The notes beneath the pieces were generated by a model. That model did no database searches, had not been told where the DNA came from, and worked only from the letters and a program-made list of their open reading frames with translations. Below are positions 8,921 through 19,100 of a DNA stretch of 64,000 nt, in pieces. Source of the DNA: Paenibacillus gallinarum (GTDB taxonomy: Bacteria > Bacillota > Bacilli > Paenibacillales > Paenibacillaceae); the NCBI RefSeq assembly GCF_014836635.1, contig NZ_JACSQL010000001.1, forward strand, positions 372,001 to 436,000. Reading direction: 5' to 3'. The position numbers and the translations under genes were made by a program. How positions within the stretch are numbered: position 1 is the stretch's first letter; every line of letters starts with the position of its first letter.

Positions 8921-10609
8921 ATGTTGGACACAAATAAAAAAAGAAGAATAGGTAGTATGGTAATGGTAGGGATATTGGCCCTATCTGCGGTACTGAGTGG
9001 ATGCGGTAATGGGGGGAACAAGGAAGCTGAGTCGAGCACTCCATCTGCACCCTTGGAGCTTAAAGATGGGAAATACGATCCGCCGGTGACAATTAGCTAT
9101 CTACGGCCTTGGGGTCCAGACGTTACGTTTAAGTCAGGCGAGGATCAGGATAACAATGTTCATACCAAATGGGCGAAGGAGAAGCTGGGCATTGAGCTGA
9201 AAAATGAATGGGTTTCTCCATCTACCAATAATGCATTCGAGACGAAGCTTCGTCTATCCCTTGCTTCCAATGCAGAAATGCCGGATATTATCTCTTATCG
9301 TGGTGAATTTAATTTGGTGCGTGAGTTGATTGAATCCGGAATGTTTGTTGATGCAGGCGAGTTATTTGATAAATATGCCAACGATACATGGAAAGATGCG
9401 ATTAACGAAGATCCTTCCGTTTGGTATCCATATATGCAAGACGGCAAACGCATTGGTATCCCGATTCTGGATTATTCCTATAATGGTGACCCAGTTATGT
9501 GGATTCGGGAGGATTGGCTGAAAAAGCTTAATCTGAAAGGACCGGAGACATTGGCTGATCTTGAAGTTGTTATGGATGCGTTTACAAATCAAGACCCGGA
9601 TGGGAATGGTAAAAAGGATACATTCGGATTGACCATTGGATTCAAAAACTGGGTAAACACCTGGATGTCGGATGCTGGATGGGTCTTTGGAGCATATGGC
9701 ACGATGCCAAACCAATGGAACCTTACAGAGGATGGAAAGCTTGAATATGGTTCAGTGACACCTGGAGCAAAACAGGCACTCGCAACATTACAAAGTTGGA
9801 TGAGCAAAGGATATATCCCAGAGGAAGTAGGCGTATACGACGAGACGAAGGCTGCTGAAGAATTCACTGCCGGCAAGGCAGGGATTGTGGTTGGGCCTCA
9901 CTGGATGCCAACTTGGCCACTGGAGGACGTGAAGAAAAACGATCCAGATGCTGAATATAAGGCATATCCTATTCCTTCTGGCCCTGATGGTGAAGCAGGC
10001 AGACGTGGTACGCCGAACGAGAATGGTGTTGTTCTGATTAATAAGAACATGGAGAATCCGGAAGTATTTTTCACCTATCAAAACTATCTGTTTGAGAATT
10101 TTGCTAATCCACAAGCAGGCGGTGAATTCGAATATGGATTTGCTGAAGGATACGATTATGTTATGGTTGACGGCAAACCATCAACGGATCCAAGCCTTAC
10201 GGAAGGTTATGCTCCTGAGAAATACACGTTGGCCTTCGATGGGGCACGGATTCCAAGTCTTAGTATGAATACGCTGGCGAAGCTGGCAAATGGTGAGGAG
10301 CCATCGACGCCATTTGAGAAAAAGTTACATTCAAGTGTTCCAACAGCGATGCTGGAAGCAGCGAAACTTGTTCTGGATCAAAAGGATATCTCTCTTAAGC
10401 AAATGTTTACTGGTGCGCCAACGATGACGATGCAGATGAATAATGATATTCTGACCAAGATGGAGAAGGATACATTCTCCCAAATCATCTATGGTAAAAC
10501 TTCAATTGATGCATTTGATTCTTTCGTAGAGAAGTGGAAGTCTTCAGGCGGGGATGAGATGACAAAAGAAGTAAACGAATGGTACCAGTCCGTACAGAGC
10601 GAAAAGTAA
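8921..10609 (+). CDS. extracellular solute-binding lipoprotein, sugar ABC transporter
   Basis: Substrate-binding lipoprotein of the large LplA/YtcQ type (562 residues), tethered outside the membrane. A signal sequence ending in the lipobox LSGC (Cys about 27) is followed by a Ser/Thr/Glu linker and the binding domain. Between lichenase and a laminarinase it most likely binds beta-gluco-oligosaccharides. Its two permease partners are 3.6 kb further on, on the same strand, separated by the oppositely oriented two-component genes. Contains a D-x-N-x-D-like loop DPDGNGKKDT near residue 225 that is common in this family and probably binds calcium. Confidence 0.88.
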   Translation: MLDTNKKRRIGSMVMVGILALSAVLSGCGNGGNKEAESSTPSAPLELKDGKYDPPVTISYLRPWGPDVTFKSGEDQDNNVHTKWAKEKLGIELKNEWVSPSTNNAFETKLRLSLASNAEMPDIISYRGEFNLVRELIESGMFVDAGELFDKYANDTWKDAINEDPSVWYPYMQDGKRIGIPILDYSYNGDPVMWIREDWLKKLNLKGPETLADLEVVMDAFTNQDPDGNGKKDTFGLTIGFKNWVNTWMSDAGWVFGAYGTMPNQWNLTEDGKLEYGSVTPGAKQALATLQSWMSKGYIPEEVGVYDETKAAEEFTAGKAGIVVGPHWMPTWPLEDVKKNDPDAEYKAYPIPSGPDGEAGRRGTPNENGVVLINKNMENPEVFFTYQNYLFENFANPQAGGEFEYGFAEGYDYVMVDGKPSTDPSLTEGYAPEKYTLAFDGARIPSLSMNTLAKLANGEEPSTPFEKKLHSSVPTAMLEAAKLVLDQKDISLKQMFTGAPTMTMQMNNDILTKMEKDTFSQIIYGKTSIDAFDSFVEKWKSSGGDEMTKEVNEWYQSVQSEK

Positions 10610-10669
10610 GAAATGCAGAGTTGTTAAAATCACCCATTCACTGCAATATTTCAACAAAAATCTAATCAC

Positions 10670-10706
10670 AAAAGGCATTGCTGGGATAACTCCAGCAATG
10701 CCTTTT
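10670..10706. terminator. bidirectional terminator between binding-protein and response-regulator genes
   Basis: Perfect 15-bp stem (10670-10684 with 10692-10706), seven-base loop, with A-run on the left and T-run on the right, so it can serve both convergent genes. Confidence 0.85.
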
Positions 10707-10758
10707 AGCAGTTTGGATAACATAGAAGTAACGGGTTGAATCTAGTTTCGAGTCCTCT

Positions 10759-12399
10759 TTAAACGGGCAGACTTTCCCGATATTCCTGCGGAGTAACGTC
10801 ATAAAATTTCTTGAATACACGAATAAAGTAGGCGGTATTGTTGTAACCGACGAGCTCTGAAATTTCAAATATCTTGGCAGTTGAAGTTCGCAAGTAATAT
10901 GCAGCCTTCTCCATTCTTAATCTGTAGACGTAGGCTGTAAGTGCTTCTCCCGTCTCCGCTTTATAGACTTTGGATAAATAGACAGGATGCAGATGTACAT
11001 GGTCAGCAATCGCTGGCAGGGATACATCGGAAGCTAGATGATGATCGACAAAACTTTGTACACTCCGAACGATCGTGCTGTGATTGTCCTTCAGCTCTTG
11101 TTCAGCGTCATCACGGATGTAATGCAACGTTCGGATAGACCAATCCATTAGTTGCTTTGTAGTCGAATAGCTAGGAGCTTGAAAGTAACGATAGGACTCG
11201 GCTGGTAGTATTGAAGAGAGCTGTTTTCCATTTTTATGTATGATATAAGTAAATGCACCGGCTAAAGCGTAGTACACTTCAATCGATGACTCTGCGATAT
11301 CATGATCTTCGCTTGAATGCAGCAGCTCCTCAAAGATCTGCTCGATTTTCAGTTCCACATCTTGAAACCGTCCGGCTTCGAGCAGACTTATTAAAGTAGG
11401 CGGTTTATAAAGTGACCTGATCGCATGGAGAGAAGGCACATTTTTTTCGTCGGAAGCGGTAACGAACAAGCCTTGAACTTGTCCCATCCGTTTACGCATA
11501 GATATAACTGCTCGCTCATAAATTTCACCGATCTCGTTCGGGAATTTACCCCAGTGAGAAACGGAGATCGAGATTGCTCCCTTTAAGTAGGACTGCACAT
11601 TCGTTTGAATCTGAGCGGCATAATGTTCTAGCATCGTCTGAGGGGTCTCGTGTTTACTTGAGAACATCTTGCCTGGGTTTCTGACACTGACCAGGACAAC
11701 GATATAATCATGAACATCTCGGGTATGCCAGATATGAAAATGGCCTTGCACAACTTCATTAATAATATTACAGATGGCATACTCCATGAGTGCAATATCG
11801 CCGCTTGCCATCTCGGATAAATGCTCTTCCATTCGAATAATTAACATCCCTAAATCTTCTCCTATTGCATAGGGAAGTTCCAGTAGTTCAAGTTTATCTT
11901 TCAGCGTCTTTTGATCATAGGTTTTGCCAGTCAGCAGCTCATGAAGCATCGTAGATTGCAGTAGTGGCAGGTTATCCTGAAACGCATGTAATGCTCTTTG
12001 ATAAGATGCAGCTGTTTCCCATTTTTCCTGAATTCGGTTGACGAGACGTTGGACTGATTCCATCAGATCTTCATCACTCACAGGCTTGAGTAGATAATCA
12101 AAGCTTTCTTGGGCCATCGCCTGCTTTGCATATTCAAAATCGGCATGACCTGACAGCAGAATAGTTTGTACATGGGGCCATCTTTTATGAATCTCGGTAA
12201 TTAGTGCAATGCCAGATATTTCAGGCATACGAATATCGCTAATCACAATATCGATGTCGTGGTTTTCCATAATTTCAAGTGCCACTTTGCCAGATAATGC
12301 CTCATGGACAGTGCCAATTCCACAGCTTTCCCAAGGAATGGTCTCTGCCAGCGTCTCGACCACTGAACGTTCATCATCCACTAATAAAATTTGTAGCAT
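10759..12399 (-). CDS. YesN-type response regulator with AraC DNA-binding domain
   Basis: Transcription regulator of the two-component system. The receiver domain (about 1-120) has acidic pocket D8/D9, phospho-acceptor D55 (ISDIRMP) and K105 (LLKPVS). A middle region of about 300 residues resembles the variable linker of YesN proteins. The C-terminal 100 residues hold two AraC-type helix-turn-helix motifs (SLPAIADHVHLHPVYLSKVYK and ISELVGYNNTAYFIRVFKKF). 546 residues. It starts 11 nt after the kinase gene stops, so the pair is cotranscribed. Probable target: the flanking transporter and glucanase genes. Confidence 0.92.
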   Translation of the reverse strand: MLQILLVDDERSVVETLAETIPWESCGIGTVHEALSGKVALEIMENHDIDIVISDIRMPEISGIALITEIHKRWPHVQTILLSGHADFEYAKQAMAQESFDYLLKPVSDEDLMESVQRLVNRIQEKWETAASYQRALHAFQDNLPLLQSTMLHELLTGKTYDQKTLKDKLELLELPYAIGEDLGMLIIRMEEHLSEMASGDIALMEYAICNIINEVVQGHFHIWHTRDVHDYIVVLVSVRNPGKMFSSKHETPQTMLEHYAAQIQTNVQSYLKGAISISVSHWGKFPNEIGEIYERAVISMRKRMGQVQGLFVTASDEKNVPSLHAIRSLYKPPTLISLLEAGRFQDVELKIEQIFEELLHSSEDHDIAESSIEVYYALAGAFTYIIHKNGKQLSSILPAESYRYFQAPSYSTTKQLMDWSIRTLHYIRDDAEQELKDNHSTIVRSVQSFVDHHLASDVSLPAIADHVHLHPVYLSKVYKAETGEALTAYVYRLRMEKAAYYLRTSTAKIFEISELVGYNNTAYFIRVFKKFYDVTPQEYRESLPV

Positions 12400-12410
12400 G
12401 GATAGTTCAC

Positions 12411-14120
12411 CTACTTGTTAGTATTGTCGTGCCATATGATATCAACTTTAACCCCACCGAGTGAAGAATGATGATAGGTCAAACCTGCTTCTTCACCGTA
12501 TAGAAAAGATAAACGCTGATGAACATTCCACGTGCCGCAGCCCATATTCTCATCCAGCGGTTTAAGGAGATCATATTTCATTTGATCAAGCTGTTTGTCT
12601 GACATGCCAAGTCCACTGTCTTCCACCGTAAGAGTATATACATCATCTTTGCAGTCCCCATAAATTCTGATTTCCCCATTCTCTGCTCTAGGCTCGAGTC
12701 CATGGATGATAGCGTTCTCAATAATAGGCTGGAGGGTCAACCTGGGTACCGTTTTATCTAAAATAGCATGGGGAACGTCGATTGTAAAATGCATACGTTC
12801 TAGTCTAAGCGATTGGATCTCAAGATAATTTTTCACCATTGCTAATTCTTCTCGTATTGTTGCCATGTCATTTTCCGATCTTGTTATGTACCGGTAGTAT
12901 TCTCCCAAATTTAGTGCCATGGCCACCACCGCTTTTTCATTTTTCATTCTCGCCATATTTTTGATATAGAACAAGCAGTTATAGAGAAAATGTGGATTGA
13001 TCTGGGATTGCAGCTGCTTCAGGGTTGCTTCACGTCTTCTCAGTTTCTCTTCGTAGACATTTTCGATTAACTCCTGAATACGCTGCGCCATGATGTTGAA
13101 CCTAGCGAACAAGAGGCTAAATTCGTTATGTGCAGTGTGATTCAGTCGCACGGAAAAGTCCCCGGTGGACAAGCGATTAGTTCCTCTCACCAGTTGAAGA
13201 AGAGGGACCTGAACACTGCGAAAGAGCGTATACAGAACTAGGATACTCATCACGATTAAGACTGCAATAGAGGCATAGAACAGGTTACGACTGCTCGTAA
13301 TCGGCTTTAATATTTGCTGCATAGGCACATAATCCACATAGTACCAACCGAGACTCTTGGATTGAATATAGGAAACGTAGTATTCGGTTCCATCCAGTGT
13401 AGTTCTGAACCCGCCTCTAGCTTGCAGTTTTGCACTTTGCAGTGAAGGCAGAATCGATTTCAGGGTACTCTTCTCCGTGCTGTTGCTAATTAAGCCGAAA
13501 TCAGGATGAAACATAAAAGGGTCGCCTTTGTTGTTTAACTTATTCTGATTAAGCAGCAATTTGAGATGGTGAACTGGAAAACTAATTTTGGTAATCAATT
13601 TGGCCTTACTAGGATTGCTCATCGCTGTCGTTGGATCGGTAGTATGCCAGATAAATTGATTGTCGTTATAGGTCCAGGACTGCGAGAGTGGTTCTGTAAA
13701 CTCATTTTCTCTGTAAGGTATGTAAGCATAATAGTCTGTTGATATTACTTTTTCCATACGGGGGAAGTACAAGGTAATGGTCGAATGCCATTTGCTTGCT
13801 GCATTATACAGATTCATCTTCTCTAGAATGGCACTTCCCGCTTTGGTACGCTCATAGGGAATATCTTTGTAGTCGGGGCGTTGATACTCCTGAATACTGG
13901 AATCCTGTCCAATCGACATCCCGTAAAGGGACAACTGATAAATGTTGGACTCCACGGATTCTGCAAAAGTCGACAGCTGATTCTTCGTGTTGTTCTGAAT
14001 TTCATGTTCAATGACTCTTACGCTTTCTCTATTCGAGTAGGTATAGAGGAACAAAACCAGAATAAGCAGGATCACAACTAACAATGCAATTTTAGTAAAA
14101 ACATTTAAGCGGTTCAGCAA
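12411..14120 (-). CDS. YesM-type membrane sensor histidine kinase
   Basis: Sensor kinase, 569 residues. A first membrane helix (about 10-28), an extracellular sensor region of about 250 residues, a second helix (about 280-300), a HAMP segment, then a His_kinase domain with phospho-acceptor H377 in INPHFLYN and a HATPase with N-box PIIENAIIHGLEPR and G-box DSGLGMS. This INPHFLYN family partners AraC-type regulators such as the next gene. TTG start at 14120 with GAGGAGG seven bases upstream. The ligand is probably an oligosaccharide, perhaps via the binding lipoprotein. Confidence 0.92.
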   Translation of the reverse strand: MLNRLNVFTKIALLVVILLILVLFLYTYSNRESVRVIEHEIQNNTKNQLSTFAESVESNIYQLSLYGMSIGQDSSIQEYQRPDYKDIPYERTKAGSAILEKMNLYNAASKWHSTITLYFPRMEKVISTDYYAYIPYRENEFTEPLSQSWTYNDNQFIWHTTDPTTAMSNPSKAKLITKISFPVHHLKLLLNQNKLNNKGDPFMFHPDFGLISNSTEKSTLKSILPSLQSAKLQARGGFRTTLDGTEYYVSYIQSKSLGWYYVDYVPMQQILKPITSSRNLFYASIAVLIVMSILVLYTLFRSVQVPLLQLVRGTNRLSTGDFSVRLNHTAHNEFSLLFARFNIMAQRIQELIENVYEEKLRRREATLKQLQSQINPHFLYNCLFYIKNMARMKNEKAVVAMALNLGEYYRYITRSENDMATIREELAMVKNYLEIQSLRLERMHFTIDVPHAILDKTVPRLTLQPIIENAIIHGLEPRAENGEIRIYGDCKDDVYTLTVEDSGLGMSDKQLDQMKYDLLKPLDENMGCGTWNVHQRLSFLYGEEAGLTYHHSSLGGVKVDIIWHDNTNK

Positions 14121-14265
14121 AGCTCTGCCTCCTCATCTCGTTAAAATATTCATATCATTCTTGCAATATTAGGATATAGATCGCAAAATCCCATTGTTAT
14201 AATTTTACTATACAAGTTTGGGTTAACTTGTAAAACATAAAAATTAGAACATGGGGGATGCAGGG

Positions 14266-15216
14266 GTGAAGGAACATACTTTAAAAACAACGCATAAACA
14301 GCGTTCTACCAAGGTGAGACAGCGCTGGAATTTTCAGCGGAACTGGCCATTGCATATGATGCTCATTCCAGCCGTATTACTCGCGCTGGTGTTTCAGTAC
14401 ATACCGATGGGCGGAATTGTCATCGCTTTTCAAGATTACAAACCATACCTTGGATTTTCAGGATCTGAATGGGTAGGGTGGGACAATTTCCGATACCTGT
14501 TTTTATATCCTGACGTTGGTCAAGTCATTTGGAATACACTCTTTATTGCCTTTTTCAAGATTGTGGCAGGGCTGATTGCCCCTTTGTTGTTTGCCGTTTT
14601 ATTAAATGAAGTACGACTGGTTGGTTTTAAAAGAGTGAGCCAAACACTGGTTTATCTGCCGCATTTTCTCTCATGGGTTATACTCGGCGGGATTTTACTT
14701 GACATCTTGTCTCCGCAAGGAGGAATTGTGAATCAGCTGATCGTAGCACTTGGAGGGGAACCGATCTTTTTCCTTGGAGATGGTACGTGGTTCCGGGTAA
14801 CGCTGATCGTCAGTGACGTCTGGAAAGAATTTGGTTTTGGAACGATCGTCTTTCTTGCCTCTCTCGCAGGGATTAACCCGGCGCTTTACGAAGCGGCCGA
14901 AGTGGACGGGGCTAACCGGTTTAAGCAGACGCTGCACATTACGATTCCGGCATTGATGCCGATTACAATTGTGCTTATGACGCTTTCCATTGGTAATATT
15001 CTAAATGCCGGTTTTGACCAAGTTTTCAACCTGTACAATCCACTTGTGTATGACAAAGGAGATATCATTGATACTTTTGTTTATCGACTGGGGATCTTGA
15101 ACGGGAAGATGAGTTTTGCTACAGCGGTAGGATTATTCAAATCTGTGGTAGCTACTATTTTGATTGTGGTATCGTACAGACTTGCTTACAAACTAGCCAA
15201 CTATAGAGTTTTTTAG
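14266..15216 (+). CDS. LplB-type sugar ABC transporter permease
   Basis: Inner-membrane permease of the binding-protein-dependent sugar ABC family, about six helices. The EAA loop contacting the ATPase reads YEAAEVDGANRFKQTLHITIPALMP near residue 212. GTG 14266 is preferred: GGGGGA lies seven bases upstream, whereas the in-frame ATG at 14251 overlaps that site and has none of its own. 316 residues from this start. Followed after 16 nt by its partner permease. No ATPase gene is present in the locus, so a shared MsmX-type ATPase is presumed. Confidence 0.88.
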   Translation: MKEHTLKTTHKQRSTKVRQRWNFQRNWPLHMMLIPAVLLALVFQYIPMGGIVIAFQDYKPYLGFSGSEWVGWDNFRYLFLYPDVGQVIWNTLFIAFFKIVAGLIAPLLFAVLLNEVRLVGFKRVSQTLVYLPHFLSWVILGGILLDILSPQGGIVNQLIVALGGEPIFFLGDGTWFRVTLIVSDVWKEFGFGTIVFLASLAGINPALYEAAEVDGANRFKQTLHITIPALMPITIVLMTLSIGNILNAGFDQVFNLYNPLVYDKGDIIDTFVYRLGILNGKMSFATAVGLFKSVVATILIVVSYRLAYKLANYRVF

Positions 15217-15232
15217 AGAGGAGAAACGAAGC

Positions 15233-16111
15233 TTGTATTATAAAACAAAAGGATATCGAATATTCAGCATAGCCAACTACACGTTCCTTGGTATTTTATC
15301 GTTACTCTGTATTCTGCCCATCATTCACATATTAGCTGTTTCATTCAGCAGTATGGCGCCGGCTTCCTCCAATATGGTCACATTCTGGCCGATTGGTTTT
15401 ACAACGGACGCCTATGTGAAAACATTCGGAAATTCAAACTTTATCAATTCCCTTTGGGTATCTGTCAATCGAACCATACTAGCTACAATCATTGGTATCT
15501 TCATCATGCTGATTACAGCTTTTCCTTTATCAAAGGAAGATACTAGTTTCAAAGGACGTTCATGGTACACTTGGTTTTTTGTGTTCACCATTCTATTCAG
15601 CGGCGGTCTTATTCCGAGCTATATTCTTGTACAAAAGCTTGGTTTGATGAATACAATCTGGGCACTCATTTTGCCAGGAGCCTTGTCCGTGTGGAATGTC
15701 ATCCTCATGATGAACTTTTTCCGCGGATTACCAAAAGAACTGGAGGAAGCAGCTTATTTGGATGGAGCAGGACATCTCAAAACACTCGTTTTGGTTTATG
15801 TTCCACTTTCGCTTCCAGCGATCGCAACCCTGTCTTTGTTCACAATGGTAGCTCAATGGAATTCTTGGTTCGACGGCATGATCTACATGTCTGACATTAA
15901 AGATTATCCACTTGCATCCTTGCTGCAAACCATCATTGTTCAGCAAGATCTTAGTAAAATCAATGTAGACCCATCTATGCTGGAGAATATCTCACAGCGA
16001 ACCGTACGTGCAGCACAAATCTTTATTGGTGCGCTGCCGATCTTGCTTGTATATCCGTTTTTGCAACGCTTTTTTGTTAAAGGAATCGTCATTGGAGCGG
16101 TTAAAGGCTAA
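15233..16111 (+). CDS. LplC/YtcP-type sugar ABC transporter permease
   Basis: Second permease of the beta-glucan locus transporter, 292 residues, about six helices. EAA loop: LEEAAYLDGAGHLKTLVLVYVPLSLP near residue 178; the C-terminus ends in KGIVIGAVKG as in the LplC family. TTG start with AGAGAGGAG about nine bases upstream. The anchored laminarinase follows after 32 nt, so lplB-like, lplC-like and laminarinase genes probably form one transcript. Confidence 0.9.
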   Translation: MYYKTKGYRIFSIANYTFLGILSLLCILPIIHILAVSFSSMAPASSNMVTFWPIGFTTDAYVKTFGNSNFINSLWVSVNRTILATIIGIFIMLITAFPLSKEDTSFKGRSWYTWFFVFTILFSGGLIPSYILVQKLGLMNTIWALILPGALSVWNVILMMNFFRGLPKELEEAAYLDGAGHLKTLVLVYVPLSLPAIATLSLFTMVAQWNSWFDGMIYMSDIKDYPLASLLQTIIVQQDLSKINVDPSMLENISQRTVRAAQIFIGALPILLVYPFLQRFFVKGIVIGAVKG

Positions 16112-16143
16112 GCAATTAAAACTTGGTTAATGGAGGATATAGG

Positions 16144-19100
16144 ATGAAAAAAGGATTGGCATGTATTGTTACGGGATGTTTAACAGCTTCACTCTTTTTC
16201 CCAACATTTTCTGGAGCAGAGGGTGTAGATAATCAGGTGAAAGGAGACTTGCAGGCGAAAAGCCTGCAAGCTTCTGTTCCCTATAAAGACCTGGACAGTC
16301 ATTGGTCCCAGTCTGCAGTACTTCGTATGCAAGATATGGCTTTATTGCAAGGTTATGCGGATGGTACATTTAAGCCGAATCATGAGATTAACCGAGCTGA
16401 GTTTGTTATGATACTCGATCGTGTGTTTGGATTTACAGGTGGGACAGAGTCTCATTCGTTTGCGGACATTACCGCAGGGGATTGGTACTACGATGTGCTG
16501 ACAAGAGCAAACGGGTCAGGAATTATCCAAGGAACCGATGCGGATCATCTGTCTCCTAAACAACCGATAACTCGTCAGGAAGCTGCCATAATGGTGGATC
16601 GTGCTTTTCAGCTTTCGACCGGAATGGAAGAGGAAAGCGAACTGTTGAAGTTTCATGATGCGAATGATGTTTCCAGCTACGCAAAGAAAGCGCTTACCTA
16701 CTTAACGAATAACCAAATCATGAAAGGTTATCAGGGTAAGCTGTATCCCAAATCTCCAATCACACGTGCAGAGACGGCAGGTCTCCTAGCTGCGATGATC
16801 GCGGATATTAAAACCTCTCCGGGAACTTATGAATCCAGCGTAGAGGGGAATCTGATTGTTCGGTCTTCCGATATTACACTCAAAAACACAGTCGTGAAAG
16901 GAAACTTGTTGCTTACGGAAGGAATTGGAGATGGGTCCATTGTGCTCCAAGGGGTAACAGTTACGGGGAGTGTCATTGTCAAAGGCGGCGGCAGTCATTC
17001 AATAGACATCAGCGACTCCAAGCTGAATCGTATCGTGATTGACAAAAGCGGAGAGCCTGTAAGTGTGAAAATTAAAGAAGGCAGTAACGTACAAGAGATA
17101 ACCGTTATGCAGAAAGCTAGTGTGGAACTTTCCTCAGATAGCTCGGTCGATTCATTAACGGTCCTCACAAAAGCAGATCAGACACAGATTAATTCTAAAG
17201 GGAAAATTAACAAACTGAAAGTCGATGCAGCAAATGTGGTTGTTAATGGCGAAACAGTAAAACCAGGCTTTGTTACTTCTATTAAAGGAGAATCTACACA
17301 GCCTGTTCCCTCCCAGCCTGGTAACTCAACAACCGATTCGAGCACTTCCAATCCATCTTCTCCGGGTGGACAAACACCATCAGTACCAGATAGCCCGTCA
17401 AATGAGAAGCCTATTCCATCAACGACAATTCCTGATAAAGACTGGAAGCTTGTCTGGAATGACGAATTTAACGGATCTGCTATTGATGATACCAAGTGGA
17501 CAGTACAGGACACGGGTCTAGTCTATAACAATGAAATGCAATACTATAGTCCGAATAATACCCGCATTGTAAAAGATGAGGATCGAAGCGTTCTTCAAAT
17601 TGAAGCAAAACGCGAAGAGAAAAGCGGTCAAAAATTCACTTCCGGTAAACTCATCTCTATGGGAAAAGGCGACTTCACCTACGGTAAAGTTGTTGTACGT
17701 GCGAAGCTCCCTAAAGAACAAGGTATGTGGCCCGCTTTTTGGATGATGCCGACAGATGAAGCCCACTATGGAGGATGGCCTGCCTCTGGAGAGATCGACA
17801 TTATGGAGCTCATTGGCGGCGAAGAGAGCCACAACAAAATATACAGTACCTTGCATTATGACAGTGTGAAGTCTGATGGGTCTCATGGACACGATCAGGG
17901 AAGCGTCACACTTCCGGATGGAGAATCATTCGCTGATAATTATCATGATTTTCAAGTGGAATGGCTCCCAGGAATGATACGGTTTTATGTTGATGGCAAG
18001 CTGCATCATGAAGTAACCAATTGGCAGACAAAGGCTTCAGGTCAGCCGGAATACTACACGTTTCCTGCTCCTTTTGACCGTCCATTCTACCTGATTCTGA
18101 ATTTGGCAGTTGGAGGAGATTGGCCAGGATCGCCTGATCATGACTTTACTTCAGAAGCAATGAACGTTGATTTTGTTCGTGTATATTCTTACGACAAATT
18201 AGACGAATGGCCTGATGTGACAACAGATCCAATTGAGCCTGAAGCACAGCGTGAACCACAAGAGGATGGCAACCAGATCTACAATAATCAATTCTTGGAT
18301 GGTACTGAAACAAACGGTGTTCCGCAGAAGTGGCAGTTCATTACGAACGAAGGCGGATCAGGAAATGTTAAGGTTGTAGAATATAATGAAAAAGAAAACG
18401 CAGTGCAGGTGACCATTGACAAACAGGGGACTGAAAACTATTCAGTTCAGCTCACACAGATGCCGATCTACGTGAAGAAAAATAAAAAATACAAGATAGA
18501 GTTCGACGCGAAGGCGTCAGCAAATCGTACGATCTCTTCTAAGGTGACCCAATTTGAAAAAAGTTGGACGAATTACTCGGGAGATCACTCATTTGCGATT
18601 ACGACAGAGTGGAAAACATACGATTATACATTTGACATGCGAGATGGATCAGACAATAATGCCAGATTTGAATTTAATTTAGGATTGGATAATCATACCG
18701 TTATGATCTCTAATGTTCGGCTGAGCGAGGTAGGAGAAGCAGATCCGCTGACTGTAGAGCGGAAGCCGCTGCCTGATGGCAATTACATCTTTAATGGAAC
18801 ATTTGATCAAGGCAAGAACCGTCTTGGATTTTGGTCAAGCTATATTGCTGAAAATGCTGTAGCTGATGTCAGCGTGAACAACTTCTTGAAATTTCCGATT
18901 ATGGAACGTCAACTGGTTGTTGATGTGAAGCATACGAATGGAGAGCCTGAGCAGGTTGCGGTGAATCAAGGGGATTTGAAGCTAGAGGCGAATACCACCT
19001 ATGGTTTTTCTTTTGAAGCCAAAGCAGATGCGCCGCGCAGTATGGACATTGATCTGATTAGCGGTGAGGGACATTCCATACAAATTCATCAAGGTCAGAA